Assembly (NCBI GenBank): GCA_964584415.1 | Contig: CAZOZX010000032.1 | Coordinates: forward strand, 1 to 20,988 | Reading direction: 5' to 3' | DNA: 20,988 bases | Origin: PHAA01 sp964584415 | GTDB taxonomy: Bacteria; Bacillota; Syntrophomonadia; Syntrophomonadales; Syntrophomonadaceae | Part shown: one piece after another, positions 9,629 to 16,345 of the stretch | Position numbering within the stretch: position 1 is the first letter of the stretch | Layout: every line of letters begins with the position of its first letter | Program-made: the position numbers and the translations under genes | Notes under the pieces: generated by a model | The model's database searches: none | Seen by the model: only the letters and a program-made list of their open reading frames with translations | Told to the model about the DNA's origin: nothing

Positions 9629-9736
9629 TTATCTCCATACCGCCAGAAATATTCCTATCCCAATCCCCATCGAGATCAAAAACCATATTGCCGTTCTCAG
9701 CAATTCACCTTTAACTTGTTTGGTGAGCTCCTCCAC
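9629..9736 (-). CDS. Possible small single-span membrane protein
   Basis: The frame encodes 35 residues from GTG 9736 (GGGG lies 8 bases upstream) or 45 residues from ATG 9766, which lacks a ribosome site. The protein has a charged amphipathic start (MEELTKQVKGELLR), then one strongly hydrophobic segment of about 18 residues (TAIWFLISMGIGIGIFLAVW) and ends with Arg, typical of a tiny inner-membrane protein with its N-terminus in the cytoplasm. A possible promoter (AGGACA-N17-TATAAT on the minus strand, near 9790-9820) precedes it and a hairpin follows it 20 bases on. I know no named family. It could also be the last gene of the upstream operon. Small ORFs of this size arise by chance, so the call is tentative. 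Confidence 0.45.
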   Translation of the reverse strand: MEELTKQVKGELLRTAIWFLISMGIGIGIFLAVWR

Positions 9737-9850
9737 CTGGATTACCCCTTTCAATATCTTTTTCATATTATATGGTTGGCTTAATATTAGCATTATACTG
9801 CATTGATGAAAACCTGTCCTGCCTAACCTGTAGTTTCAGCGGTGCTAATA

Positions 9851-10333
9851 TCAATCCGCTGCCCCCAATCTCCGGATTTGGGGATTCAAGTTTCCATCCG
9901 TAATTTCAATCAGCGCATAAGTCCCCGGTCCATTCAGGCGTGGTCTGACCGGGCTGCCCGGATTTATCATCCATAAACCACCTAATCTTTCACAGAACGG
10001 ATTATGGGTATGACCGAACACAACAGCGTCTACATTCAATTCCTCAGCATAATAATAAAGGCGGTTAAGAGAATTTTTGACTCCGAACTGATGACCATGT
10101 ACCAACAAAAATCTATGATCCATGAGAGTTATCACTTGTTCCTGGTGGCTGCGATCGGTAACATCGCTATTGCCAGCTACAATCGCGGCCTCAATGTGAA
10201 GTTTCTTGGCAATAATTAGACCATCTTTGTAAAAGTCGCCCGCGAACAAAAGATATTCCGGCTTAACTTTCCTCAAATGGATAATGATACTCTCAGGTTT
10301 TCCGTGAGTATCAGCTACTGCCGCAATTTTCAA
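9851..10333 (-). CDS. YfcE/MJ0936-type metallophosphoesterase
   Basis: The 160-residue protein carries the calcineurin-like set for two metal ions: D8 and H10 in ADTHG, GD at 32-33, GNSD at 54-57, VHGHQFG at 78-84 and FGHTHNP at 106-112, plus the INPGS turn. Proteins of the YfcE/MJ0936/YsnB group hydrolyse phosphodiesters with Mn or Ni; the natural substrate is generally unknown. The ATG at 10333 overlaps the stop of the dITP/XTP pyrophosphatase by 4 bases, so translation is coupled. The rph-ysnA-ysnB order of Bacillus is the same, supporting YsnB as the closest counterpart. Confidence 0.92.
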   Translation of the reverse strand: MKIAAVADTHGKPESIIIHLRKVKPEYLLFAGDFYKDGLIIAKKLHIEAAIVAGNSDVTDRSHQEQVITLMDHRFLLVHGHQFGVKNSLNRLYYYAEELNVDAVVFGHTHNPFCERLGGLWMINPGSPVRPRLNGPGTYALIEITDGNLNPQIRRLGAAD

Positions 10334-10944
10334 GCCTTCCTCCCCGCACCTAAAATACGATGCAATACTGGTTTAGCTTGCTGTAAAGCTCTGCCTCTAT
10401 GGCTGATCATATTTTTCTCACCCTCACCCAGTTCGGCAAACGTTTTATCATATCCATCGGGTATAAACAGGGGATCATAACCAAACCCGCTCTGGCCCCT
10501 CAGGGTATCAATAATCTTCCCTTCGCAAATTCCTTCAACTGTTTCCACCAGGCCATTTGGTGTGGCGATGGCAATTACACATATAAATCGCGCCGTCCGG
10601 TCTTGCTCAGGTACCGCAGCCATCATTTGTAAAAGCTTTTGGTTGTTGGCACCGTCATTACAACCGGGGCCAGCAAAACGAGCCGAGTGAACACCCGGTT
10701 GCCCATAGAGGGCATCTACTAGCAAACCAGAATCATCAGCCAAAGTTATAAACCCACTTAATGAAGCAGTAATCAACGCTTTCTTAATGGCATTTTCACT
10801 AAATGTTTCACCATCTTCTATTATATCCGGCACGGCAGCAACATCGTCCAGAGTAATCAGATTAACATCCCACTCAGATAATATATCCTGCAGTTCGATT
10901 TTCTTTTTCTGGTTTCTAGTCGCTATCAATATTGCCTGACTCAT
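10330..10944 (-). CDS. rdgB: dITP/XTP pyrophosphatase (RdgB/HAM1 family)
   Basis: The 204-residue protein hydrolyses non-canonical purine nucleoside triphosphates (dITP, ITP, XTP) to monophosphate and diphosphate, keeping them out of DNA and RNA. Motifs in order are the IATRNQKKK substrate loop (7-15), ETFSENAIKKA (46-56), LADDSGLLVDAL with the metal Asp pair (68-79), the GVHSARFAG loop, GFGYDPLFIPDG and the C-terminal SHRGRAL. ATG 10944 is used, with AAAGGG 8 bases upstream; a TTG 18 bases earlier overlaps that site. It overlaps the end of rph by 29 bases and the phosphodiesterase start by 4, so the three genes form one tight transcript. Confidence 0.95.
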   Translation of the reverse strand: MSQAILIATRNQKKKIELQDILSEWDVNLITLDDVAAVPDIIEDGETFSENAIKKALITASLSGFITLADDSGLLVDALYGQPGVHSARFAGPGCNDGANNQKLLQMMAAVPEQDRTARFICVIAIATPNGLVETVEGICEGKIIDTLRGQSGFGYDPLFIPDGYDKTFAELGEGEKNMISHRGRALQQAKPVLHRILGAGRKA

Positions 10945-11671
10945 TATTGATACCCTTTCCAATTATATTCGCCTGCAATGCGAATATTTCTTGAATTCCC
11001 TTTTCAGCCAGGGCCAGCATTTCTTGTAATTTGGATTTGCTGTAGGGCATACCCTCTGCTGTTCCCTGCACCTCGACGAACTCACCTTTTCCGGTCATTA
11101 CTACATTCATATCCACTTCAGCCCGGGAATCTTCAATATATTCCAGATCCAGAACGGTTTCTCCATCGACTATACCTACGCTGGTGGCACCTACGTAATC
11201 TAAGATAGGCACCCTATTAATTACGCCTTCGGTGTGCATTTTCATCAATGCCAGGCACAGAGCGATAAACGCTCCGTTGATGGAAGCTGTACGGGTACCC
11301 CCGTCGGCTTGCAAAACATCACAGTCTATCCATACCGTACGTTCTCCTAAGGCCTTAAGGTCCACCGCCGCTCGGAGTGATCTGCCGATCAAGCGCTGAA
11401 TCTCGGATGTCCGGCCGGTTATTTTCCCTTTGGCAGCTTCCCTTGGAGTCCGGCTTTCAGTAGACGCAGGTAAAAGTGAGTACTCGGCGGTTACCCATCC
11501 CGAACCGCTTCCCTTCAAAAACGGCGGTACCTTGGCCTCAATCATGGCTGAGCATAACACCATGGTATCCCCGGTTTGGACTAATACCGATCCATCAGGA
11601 TTCTTGGTAAAGCCAGGGGTGAAACGCACCGGGCGCATTTCGTCATTTTGCCGGTTGTTAGGTCTTGTCAT
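10916..11671 (-). CDS. rph: Ribonuclease PH
   Basis: The 251-residue protein is a phosphate-dependent 3' exonuclease that trims tRNA precursors. It begins with RPNNRQNDEMRPVRFTPGF, has the TAEYSLLP strand, RTPREAAKGKITGRTSEIQRLIGRSLRA and the catalytic-core motif DCDVLQADGGTRTASI at about 116-131, then VPILDYVGATSVGIVDGE and DLEYIEDSRAEVDMNVVMT, the region with the general-acid and metal Asp residues. All match RNase PH along the full length. ATG 11671 has AAGGAGG 5 bases upstream; a frame extension to 11722 would overlap the ribosome site and read into the gap after fumarase beta. The C-terminal tail is short, Asn/Asp-rich and overlaps the next gene. Confidence 0.97.
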   Translation of the reverse strand: MTRPNNRQNDEMRPVRFTPGFTKNPDGSVLVQTGDTMVLCSAMIEAKVPPFLKGSGSGWVTAEYSLLPASTESRTPREAAKGKITGRTSEIQRLIGRSLRAAVDLKALGERTVWIDCDVLQADGGTRTASINGAFIALCLALMKMHTEGVINRVPILDYVGATSVGIVDGETVLDLEYIEDSRAEVDMNVVMTGKGEFVEVQGTAEGMPYSKSKLQEMLALAEKGIQEIFALQANIIGKGINNESGNIDSD

Positions 11672-11690
11672 AGCTGCCTCCTTAATGCTT

Positions 11691-12218
11691 TTATCTCGCG
11701 TATATATCATTTCCCTGGGCATCTACTGCTACAATACAGGGAAATTCGCTTACCTCTAATTTATATATGGCTTCGGGACCCAGTTCCGGGTAAGCAACGA
11801 TTGAAGATGACAATATCCGGCGGGCCAAATATGCCCCCGCTCCGCCAACCGCCGCCAAGTAAACTGCGCCATACTTTTGCATAGCATCTTTGACGGATTG
11901 ATCCCGGGCTCCCTTGCCGATCATGACCCTGAGTCCTCTTTCCAGCAACAGGGGCGCATAAATATCCATCCGACCTGAAGTAGTGGGTCCAGCTGATCCA
12001 ATCACCCGTCCAGGGGGCGCAGGGGTGGGACCAGTATAGTAAATAATCTGTCCATCCGGGTTAAAAGGCAAAGCTTGTCCCTGCGTAATAGCTTCAACCA
12101 TCTTTTTATGAGCAGCATCTCGGGCCGTATATACTGTACCATTGACCGCCACCAGTTCCCCAACATGCAGCTGCATAATTTGTTCCCTGGTTAACGGCGC
12201 CTGAATAGTCTTAATCAA
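11691..12218 (-). CDS. fumB: Class I fumarate hydratase, beta subunit
   Basis: The 175-residue protein matches the C-terminal domain of iron-sulfur hydro-lyases that is a separate subunit in many anaerobes. It has TARDAAHKK (31-39), GQIIYYTGPTPAPPGRVIGSAGPTTSGRMD (56-85), IGKGARDQSVKDAMQKYGAVYLAAVGGAGAYLA and the closing VSEFPCIVAVDAQGNDIY. With the alpha subunit it hydrates fumarate to (S)-malate; the L-tartrate dehydratase beta subunit is close and cannot be excluded by eye. The start is TTG 12218 with GGGGTGAT upstream. It follows the alpha gene by 68 bases and precedes rph by only 19, so the pair is embedded in the murI-rph operon. The symbol is used for the beta subunit, not for E. coli FumB. 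Confidence 0.92.
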   Translation of the reverse strand: MIKTIQAPLTREQIMQLHVGELVAVNGTVYTARDAAHKKMVEAITQGQALPFNPDGQIIYYTGPTPAPPGRVIGSAGPTTSGRMDIYAPLLLERGLRVMIGKGARDQSVKDAMQKYGAVYLAAVGGAGAYLARRILSSSIVAYPELGPEAIYKLEVSEFPCIVAVDAQGNDIYAR

Positions 12219-12286
12219 GTTATCACCCCTGCTTCACTCCAATAATTCCCGTTTATAATAAAAGTCCAAAATAATTTTCTGCTGAC

Positions 12287-13129
12287 TTATAAATCTATAG
12301 AGATATGACGCGTTGAATGACACCCCAGATTTACCGCTACCGGCAGGCAGGCAATATGGGTCGGGTAGGTTTCTATGTTTACAGCCAGAGCGGTAGTCTT
12401 GCCTCCCAGACCCTGCACCCCTATACCCAATCCATTTATTCTTTGCAGCATTTCTTCTTCTAAGGCAGCTATTTCAAGGTTAGGATTGGTCTGCCCGACC
12501 TGACGCAACAGAGCTTGTTTGGCTAAACAAGCCGCCTTCTCCATGTTGCCGCCCACACCCACTCCAACAATTATTGGAGGGCAGGGATTACCGCCAGCCT
12601 CCTGAACCACTTTGAGAATAAATTGCTTGACTCCCTCCAAACCGGCTGCAGGTTTCAACATGGTCAATTGGCCCATATTCTCGCTGCCGCCGCCTTTAGC
12701 CATCAAGGTTATCCTGAGATTCTCTCCCGGGACCAGATCTACATGGATTATGGCAGGCGTGTTGTCTCCAGTATTGACTCTTTTAAACGGATCATTCACT
12801 ACTGATTTACGCAGATATCCTCCCAGATAACCATCATGAACACCTCTGTTTATACTGTCCTTCAGGCTCCCCCCGACAATGTGGACCTCTTGTCCTATCT
12901 CAACGTAGGCAACTACCATTCCTGTATCCTGGCATAGAGGAATATTTTCCTCTGCTGCAATAACAGCATTCTCCAATAAAATCTGCAGACAAGAGGCAGC
13001 CACCGGATTGGTCTCCTGCAACAAGGCTTTCTCCAGGGCACTCAGAATATCATCGGGCAGGTTGGTATTGGCCTTTATAATGGAATCAGCAACTGCCTTT
13101 TGAATTATCTCAACATCTATGCTGCGCAA
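12287..13129 (-). CDS. fumA: Class I fumarate hydratase, alpha subunit
   Basis: The 280-residue protein carries the [4Fe-4S] cluster domain. The three expected cluster Cys are C66 (PLCQDTG), C183 (GNPCPP) and C270 (LGCHS). Other family signatures are GYLRKSVV, GDNTPAIIHVDLVPG, AKGGGSENMG and GIGVQGLGGKTTALAVNIE. It forms an oxygen-sensitive fumarase with the beta subunit, or an L(+)-tartrate dehydratase, a close relative. I chose TTG 13129 because AAGGAGG lies 6 bases upstream and the protein then starts at the usual point; an ATG at 13159 reads through that site. The start lies inside the end of murI (20-base overlap), giving strong translational coupling. In syntrophic anaerobes fumarase may serve amino-acid or partial TCA metabolism. 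Confidence 0.95.
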   Translation of the reverse strand: MRSIDVEIIQKAVADSIIKANTNLPDDILSALEKALLQETNPVAASCLQILLENAVIAAEENIPLCQDTGMVVAYVEIGQEVHIVGGSLKDSINRGVHDGYLGGYLRKSVVNDPFKRVNTGDNTPAIIHVDLVPGENLRITLMAKGGGSENMGQLTMLKPAAGLEGVKQFILKVVQEAGGNPCPPIIVGVGVGGNMEKAACLAKQALLRQVGQTNPNLEIAALEEEMLQRINGLGIGVQGLGGKTTALAVNIETYPTHIACLPVAVNLGCHSTRHISIDL

Positions 13130-13955
13130 GCTGCCCCTCCTTCGTATCAGTCTCGTCATCCAGGCTGAGTTTGGTTACCTTTTCCATGACGTCTCCAACC
13201 AATATTCGGCCTAGTTTATAAAAATACTCCGCGTTGCCGCTTACATAGTAACCGCGGTTGTACTCTGTATCATTATCAGCCAATAAGGACTTCTGTTCCA
13301 GCAGACTGATCAATTCGGCCACAGTCTCTTCCGCAGGATCTACCAGGGTCACATCTGGTCCTACGAAATCACTAATGACCGGTGCCAAAAAAGGATAATG
13401 AGTACAGCCCATTACCAGAGTGTCAATACTCTCACCAAGCAGAGGCTGAATATATTCCCGCACTGCTTGCCTGGTAGCCGGACCGGTCAGCAGCCCGCTT
13501 TCCACCAGGGGAACAAATTGTCCGCAAGCGGTTGAGGAAACCGAACATGTTGAATCTATCGCTTTTATGGCTTTGGTATACGATCCGCTGTTAATGCTGG
13601 CCTGGGTAGCAATGATACCGATTTTACGGTTCCTGGTGGCTTTTACTGCTGCCCTGGCGCCAGCTTTCACCACTCCCAGCAGCGGAACCGGGCAATCATC
13701 TTCCATTTCGGGCAGTGTAACCGAGGAATGAGTCCCGCAAGCTACTACAATGGCTTTAACATCTTTACTCAGTAAAAAAGTGATTATATCATCGGCATAT
13801 TTAAATAATTGTTCCCGGGTCTTGGTTCCGTAAGGCACATGGGCAGTATCTCCAAAATAGACAAAGCTCTCCCTGGGTAATTTCTCAACCAGGGTTCTGA
13901 CTACCGTCAATCCCCCTACCCCGGAATCAAATATGCCGATGGGTTTGTTTTTCAA
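13110..13955 (-). CDS. murI: Glutamate racemase
   Basis: The 281-residue protein interconverts L- and D-glutamate for peptidoglycan. Visible motifs are IGIFDSGVGGLTVV (D10, S11), YFGDTAHVPYGTK, the first-Cys motif VVACGTHSS (C73) and the second-Cys motif MGCTHYPFL (C184, H186). Both catalytic Cys are present, but the Asn that normally follows the first (ACNTxxA) is Gly here, which is unusual. TTG 13955 has GGGGTG 6 bases upstream; GTG 13964 is an alternative. The first gene of the operon murI-fumAB-rph-rdgB-phosphodiesterase, with its end overlapping the fumarase alpha start. In Bacillus racE occupies the same place before gerM-rph-ysnA-ysnB. The C-terminal tail past about 265 is charged and not conserved. 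Confidence 0.93.
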   Translation of the reverse strand: MKNKPIGIFDSGVGGLTVVRTLVEKLPRESFVYFGDTAHVPYGTKTREQLFKYADDIITFLLSKDVKAIVVACGTHSSVTLPEMEDDCPVPLLGVVKAGARAAVKATRNRKIGIIATQASINSGSYTKAIKAIDSTCSVSSTACGQFVPLVESGLLTGPATRQAVREYIQPLLGESIDTLVMGCTHYPFLAPVISDFVGPDVTLVDPAEETVAELISLLEQKSLLADNDTEYNRGYYVSGNAEYFYKLGRILVGDVMEKVTKLSLDDETDTKEGQLAQHRC

Positions 13956-14081
13956 ATCTAACACCCCATTTAGTAAATCCGATTATTCCTGTCTTTCAAC
14001 CGTGTCAGGCAACCCCTTAAATACTCTATCACTTTTGTACTTCATATTCCAGTTAAGTTGATTTCGGGTAAATATAAGACA

Positions 14082-14112
14082 AGGAGAAGAATGGCCCAAC
14101 CAAGCTTCTCCT
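14082..14112 (-). terminator. Hairpin after the GerM lipoprotein gene
   Basis: An 8-bp stem (AGGAGAAG/CTTCTCCT) encloses a 15-base loop that can form a small inner TGG/CCA pairing. On the minus strand TTGTCTTATATTTA follows, so the T-tract is imperfect. It stands 37 bases past the GerM stop and would separate that gene from murI. Confidence 0.6.
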
Positions 14113-14149
14113 ACATCAAATATATTCAACTGCTCCCCATACAATACTA

Positions 14150-14731
14150 TTATCTGGCTAAAACGGGCTCGGATATATTTACCGACCCACCTAAAACACT
14201 CACCTTTTGACTGTCGATTAAGAAACTGACTTCTTGCACGCTGGGAAACTGGCTCATGGTTTTGGCGATGGCCTCAATCATAATTCCACCTTCCTGGGCA
14301 CTGGCTATCTGATTGGCTTCACTGCTGAGATCTATAATACAAAGACCATCGGGTTTGATGTTTATATCTAGTAATTCGGTGCCGGCGGGGGCCACTGCTT
14401 GATGATTCTGATAGGCTGGACCCTTAAGCAGTTCCTGCATGGTTTGCCGCGCAATTCCCTCTACTTTAGTTATATTACGCTGCTCAACCTCCAAATTTTT
14501 GGTTTGAGTATTAATAAAATAAAGTTTAACGGTAATCTCCTCATCTGTTGCCGGGACATCCAGACTCGGAATAATCGTGTTCTGATCGGCCGTATCTTTC
14601 TGACTCGTCGATATCTTGAACATATCCTTCCAGGAATCGATTTTACCGCGGTCAACACTCGAACATCCGCCACTGATCAGACAAATTGCCAAGACTATCA
14701 TCGCCATGGTTATCAGTAATTTCCTGGTCAT
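14150..14731 (-). CDS. gerM: GerMN-domain lipoprotein
   Basis: The 193-residue protein has an N-terminal signal (MTRKLLITMAMIVLAICL) ending at SGGCSS, a slightly atypical lipobox with C23 as the lipidated residue. A Thr/Asp/Gln-rich spacer follows. One GerMN domain covers about 65-190: ITVKLYFINTQTKNLEVEQRN, GIARQTMQELLKGPA, LLDINIKPDGLCIIDLSSE, EGGIMIEAIAKTMSQFPSVQEVSFLIDSQ. GerM in Bacillus carries two GerMN copies and helps septal peptidoglycan and channel assembly in sporulation; single-domain lipoproteins are widespread and their role is less certain. A G-rich ribosome site lies 9 bases before ATG 14731. It is upstream of murI, close to the Bacillus racE-gerM-rph grouping. Confidence 0.88.
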   Translation of the reverse strand: MTRKLLITMAMIVLAICLISGGCSSVDRGKIDSWKDMFKISTSQKDTADQNTIIPSLDVPATDEEITVKLYFINTQTKNLEVEQRNITKVEGIARQTMQELLKGPAYQNHQAVAPAGTELLDINIKPDGLCIIDLSSEANQIASAQEGGIMIEAIAKTMSQFPSVQEVSFLIDSQKVSVLGGSVNISEPVLAR

Positions 14732-14755
14732 TTTTTCTATCCCCCCCTTATCCTT

Positions 14756-14771
14756 CTAGTAATATTACTAG
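14756..14771. promoter_or_regulatory. 16-bp perfect palindrome between gerM and the radical SAM gene
   Basis: CTAGTAATATTACTAG reads the same on both strands. It lies 25 bases before the GerM start and overlaps the best -10-like sequence (TAATAT) for that gene. It may be an operator shared by the divergent pair or a sigma-factor recognition element; no known regulator is assigned. Confidence 0.45.
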
Positions 14772-14858
14772 CCAAGCTTTCGATTTATGACAAAAAATAA
14801 TGATACTTGGCATCGACCTAGGTAATCTGCTAATGTATCAGGCAAAGGAGTGGTCATC

Positions 14859-15734
14859 ATGCGTTATGAAGGAGCCGTTTATCGCCCCCCCAGTGAGGCC
14901 GGAAGTCTATTGATACAGGCTACCATTGGCTGCCCCCACAATAAATGCACCTTCTGTTCCATGTATAAAAATACCCGTTTCCGGGTCAGACCAGTAACTG
15001 AAATTAAAGAAGATTTACTGGCGGCTCGTGATTACTATGGACCATATGTTGAATCAATATTTTTTCCGGATGGCAACACTATCATAATGAAAACAGAGCA
15101 ACTGGTGGAAATATTCACATACTGCCGCCAATTGTTTCCGGAATTGCAGCGGATAACGGTTTATGGATCCGCCCGGTTTGTCAACAAAAAAAGTCTGGTC
15201 GATTTAGTACGTCTGCATGAGGCTGGTTTGAGCCGTATTCACATGGGGATGGAAAGCGGCGACGATGTTACTTTACAAAAAATATGCAAGGGCACAACTT
15301 CTGAAGAAATCATCGCCGCAGGTCAAAAGCTTAAGCAAGCAGGTGTTGAGGTTAGTGAATATTATTTGGTAGGAATAGCTGGTAAAGCCAGGTGGAGGGA
15401 ACATGCCGAAAACAGCGCCCGGGTTTTAAGCGCTATCAGCCCTGCTTTTATCAGACTGCGCACATTCGCCCCCGAACCTGATACACCGATATTGGGAGAA
15501 ATCAATTCGGGAGCTTTTCAATATTTGAGCCCACATGAAGCCCTAAGGGAAATACGGGTTCTGATAGAAAATCTTCAATGTGACAACTCCTGGGTAGTCA
15601 GCGATCATATAACCAACTACTGGAATATTAATGGATTGATTCCGCGCGATCGCGACCAGATGTTGGCCCAAATCGACCGGGCTCTGCAAATCGATGAAGC
15701 CCGCTTTCGCAAGCCTGATTTACACCACCGTTAA
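14859..15734 (+). CDS. Radical SAM protein of unknown substrate
   Basis: The 291-residue protein opens with RPPSEAGSLLIQATIGCPHNKCTFCSMYK. The cluster Cys are C25, C30 and C33, a CX4CX2C spacing in place of the usual CX3CX2C. An Elp3/MiaB-like barrel follows: a FFPDGNT strand (D/N substrate or SAM-binding turn), YGSARFVN, HMGMESGDD with the SAM-contacting ESG, and YLVGIAGK. It should bind a [4Fe-4S] cluster and generate a deoxyadenosyl radical from SAM; no B12-binding or TRAM domain is present, so it is not a typical methylthiotransferase. ATG 14859 has AAAGGAG 8 bases upstream. It is a single gene ended by two tandem hairpins, convergent with the DUF1285 gene. Confidence 0.88.
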   Translation: MRYEGAVYRPPSEAGSLLIQATIGCPHNKCTFCSMYKNTRFRVRPVTEIKEDLLAARDYYGPYVESIFFPDGNTIIMKTEQLVEIFTYCRQLFPELQRITVYGSARFVNKKSLVDLVRLHEAGLSRIHMGMESGDDVTLQKICKGTTSEEIIAAGQKLKQAGVEVSEYYLVGIAGKARWREHAENSARVLSAISPAFIRLRTFAPEPDTPILGEINSGAFQYLSPHEALREIRVLIENLQCDNSWVVSDHITNYWNINGLIPRDRDQMLAQIDRALQIDEARFRKPDLHHR

Positions 15735-15760
15735 AGCTTTCCTGCAGTTAGGAAAAGCTT
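15734..15760 (+). terminator. First of two tandem hairpins after the radical SAM gene
   Basis: AAGCTTTCCT pairs with AGGAAAAGCTT (one bulged A) around the loop GCAGTT. It starts in the stop codon. No T-tract follows, so alone it is a weak terminator or an mRNA 3'-end stabiliser. Its apex is nearly the same as that of the next hairpin. Confidence 0.55.
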
Positions 15761-15799
15761 CAGAGTTTCAAAGGAGCTAATTTAAAAGCAGCCCAAATA

Positions 15800-15835
15800 A
15801 AACAGGCCTTTCCTCCAGTTAGGAAAGGCCTGTTT
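15800..15835. terminator. Second tandem hairpin: bidirectional terminator
   Basis: A 15-bp perfect stem (AAACAGGCCTTTCCT and its complement) closes a 6-base CCAGTT loop. It is flanked by TGTTTGTTAT on the plus strand and TTTATTTGGG on the minus strand. It lies between the ends of two convergent genes and can serve both. Confidence 0.85.
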
Positions 15836-15854
15836 GTTATCCTACAAGATAATA

Positions 15855-16265
15855 TTATTGGGGAGGCACAAAATAAACCTCATCACCACGGAAATCGTAA
15901 TACTCGCTCAATTTCCAGTAGACTCCCCTGGTTAGTTTAGTATCTCCTTCTGATTGGAATGAAATATAGGGAACATCTCCCTTAAAAATCAGTCTCATTT
16001 CTTGGTCCAAAACCATTTCCTGCAAATCATGAAAAACCAGGGTGATCGGCATAATATTCTCTTTGACTCCACTGGCCAGGAAAGGTACATCTTCTACAAT
16101 AAGCGGATTTTCCTCTTCGCCCATCTTGATATAATAGCTGCCATCATCCCGCCGATGAATATTCTTCGCCAAAATATTTACGATCTGACGCCGGAACATT
16201 TCCGCCTGGCCATAATACCACTTTCCGTCAGCTTTTATGGTTATGTCCTGGACCCACTCACTCAT
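15855..16265 (-). CDS. DUF1285 family protein
   Basis: This 136-residue protein fits the DUF1285 pattern: an N-terminal KADGKWYYGQAEMFRRQIVNILAKNIHRRDDGSYYIKMGEEENPLIVEDVPFL block, with the aromatic WYY, basic RRQ and the RRDDGSYYI hairpin, then a second beta-rich half. No signal, membrane segment or Cys is present. Structures of this family are known from structural genomics but no function is established. AAGGAGG lies 8 bases before ATG 16265. It stands 80 bases after the aminotransferase-reductase gene on the same strand, with no terminator seen between, so it may be cotranscribed with it. Confidence 0.72.
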   Translation of the reverse strand: MSEWVQDITIKADGKWYYGQAEMFRRQIVNILAKNIHRRDDGSYYIKMGEEENPLIVEDVPFLASGVKENIMPITLVFHDLQEMVLDQEMRLIFKGDVPYISFQSEGDTKLTRGVYWKLSEYYDFRGDEVYFVPPQ

Positions 16266-16345
16266 CCGTTAATCCTCCTTGATCATTGCCCGCCTTGTAT
16301 AAAATCTTAGACTATTTATTCGCGGTTGAAGCAGTAATTCCTCTA

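Noticed and set aside
9539..9784. Plus-strand 81-codon frame near the csoR promoter
   Set aside because: It begins in the csoR promoter, has no ribosome site and is antisense to the better small membrane ORF.
13965..14081. Possible short ORF upstream of murI
   Set aside because: The best frame is about 20 codons with no ribosome site or recognisable features; the rest is AT-rich spacer.
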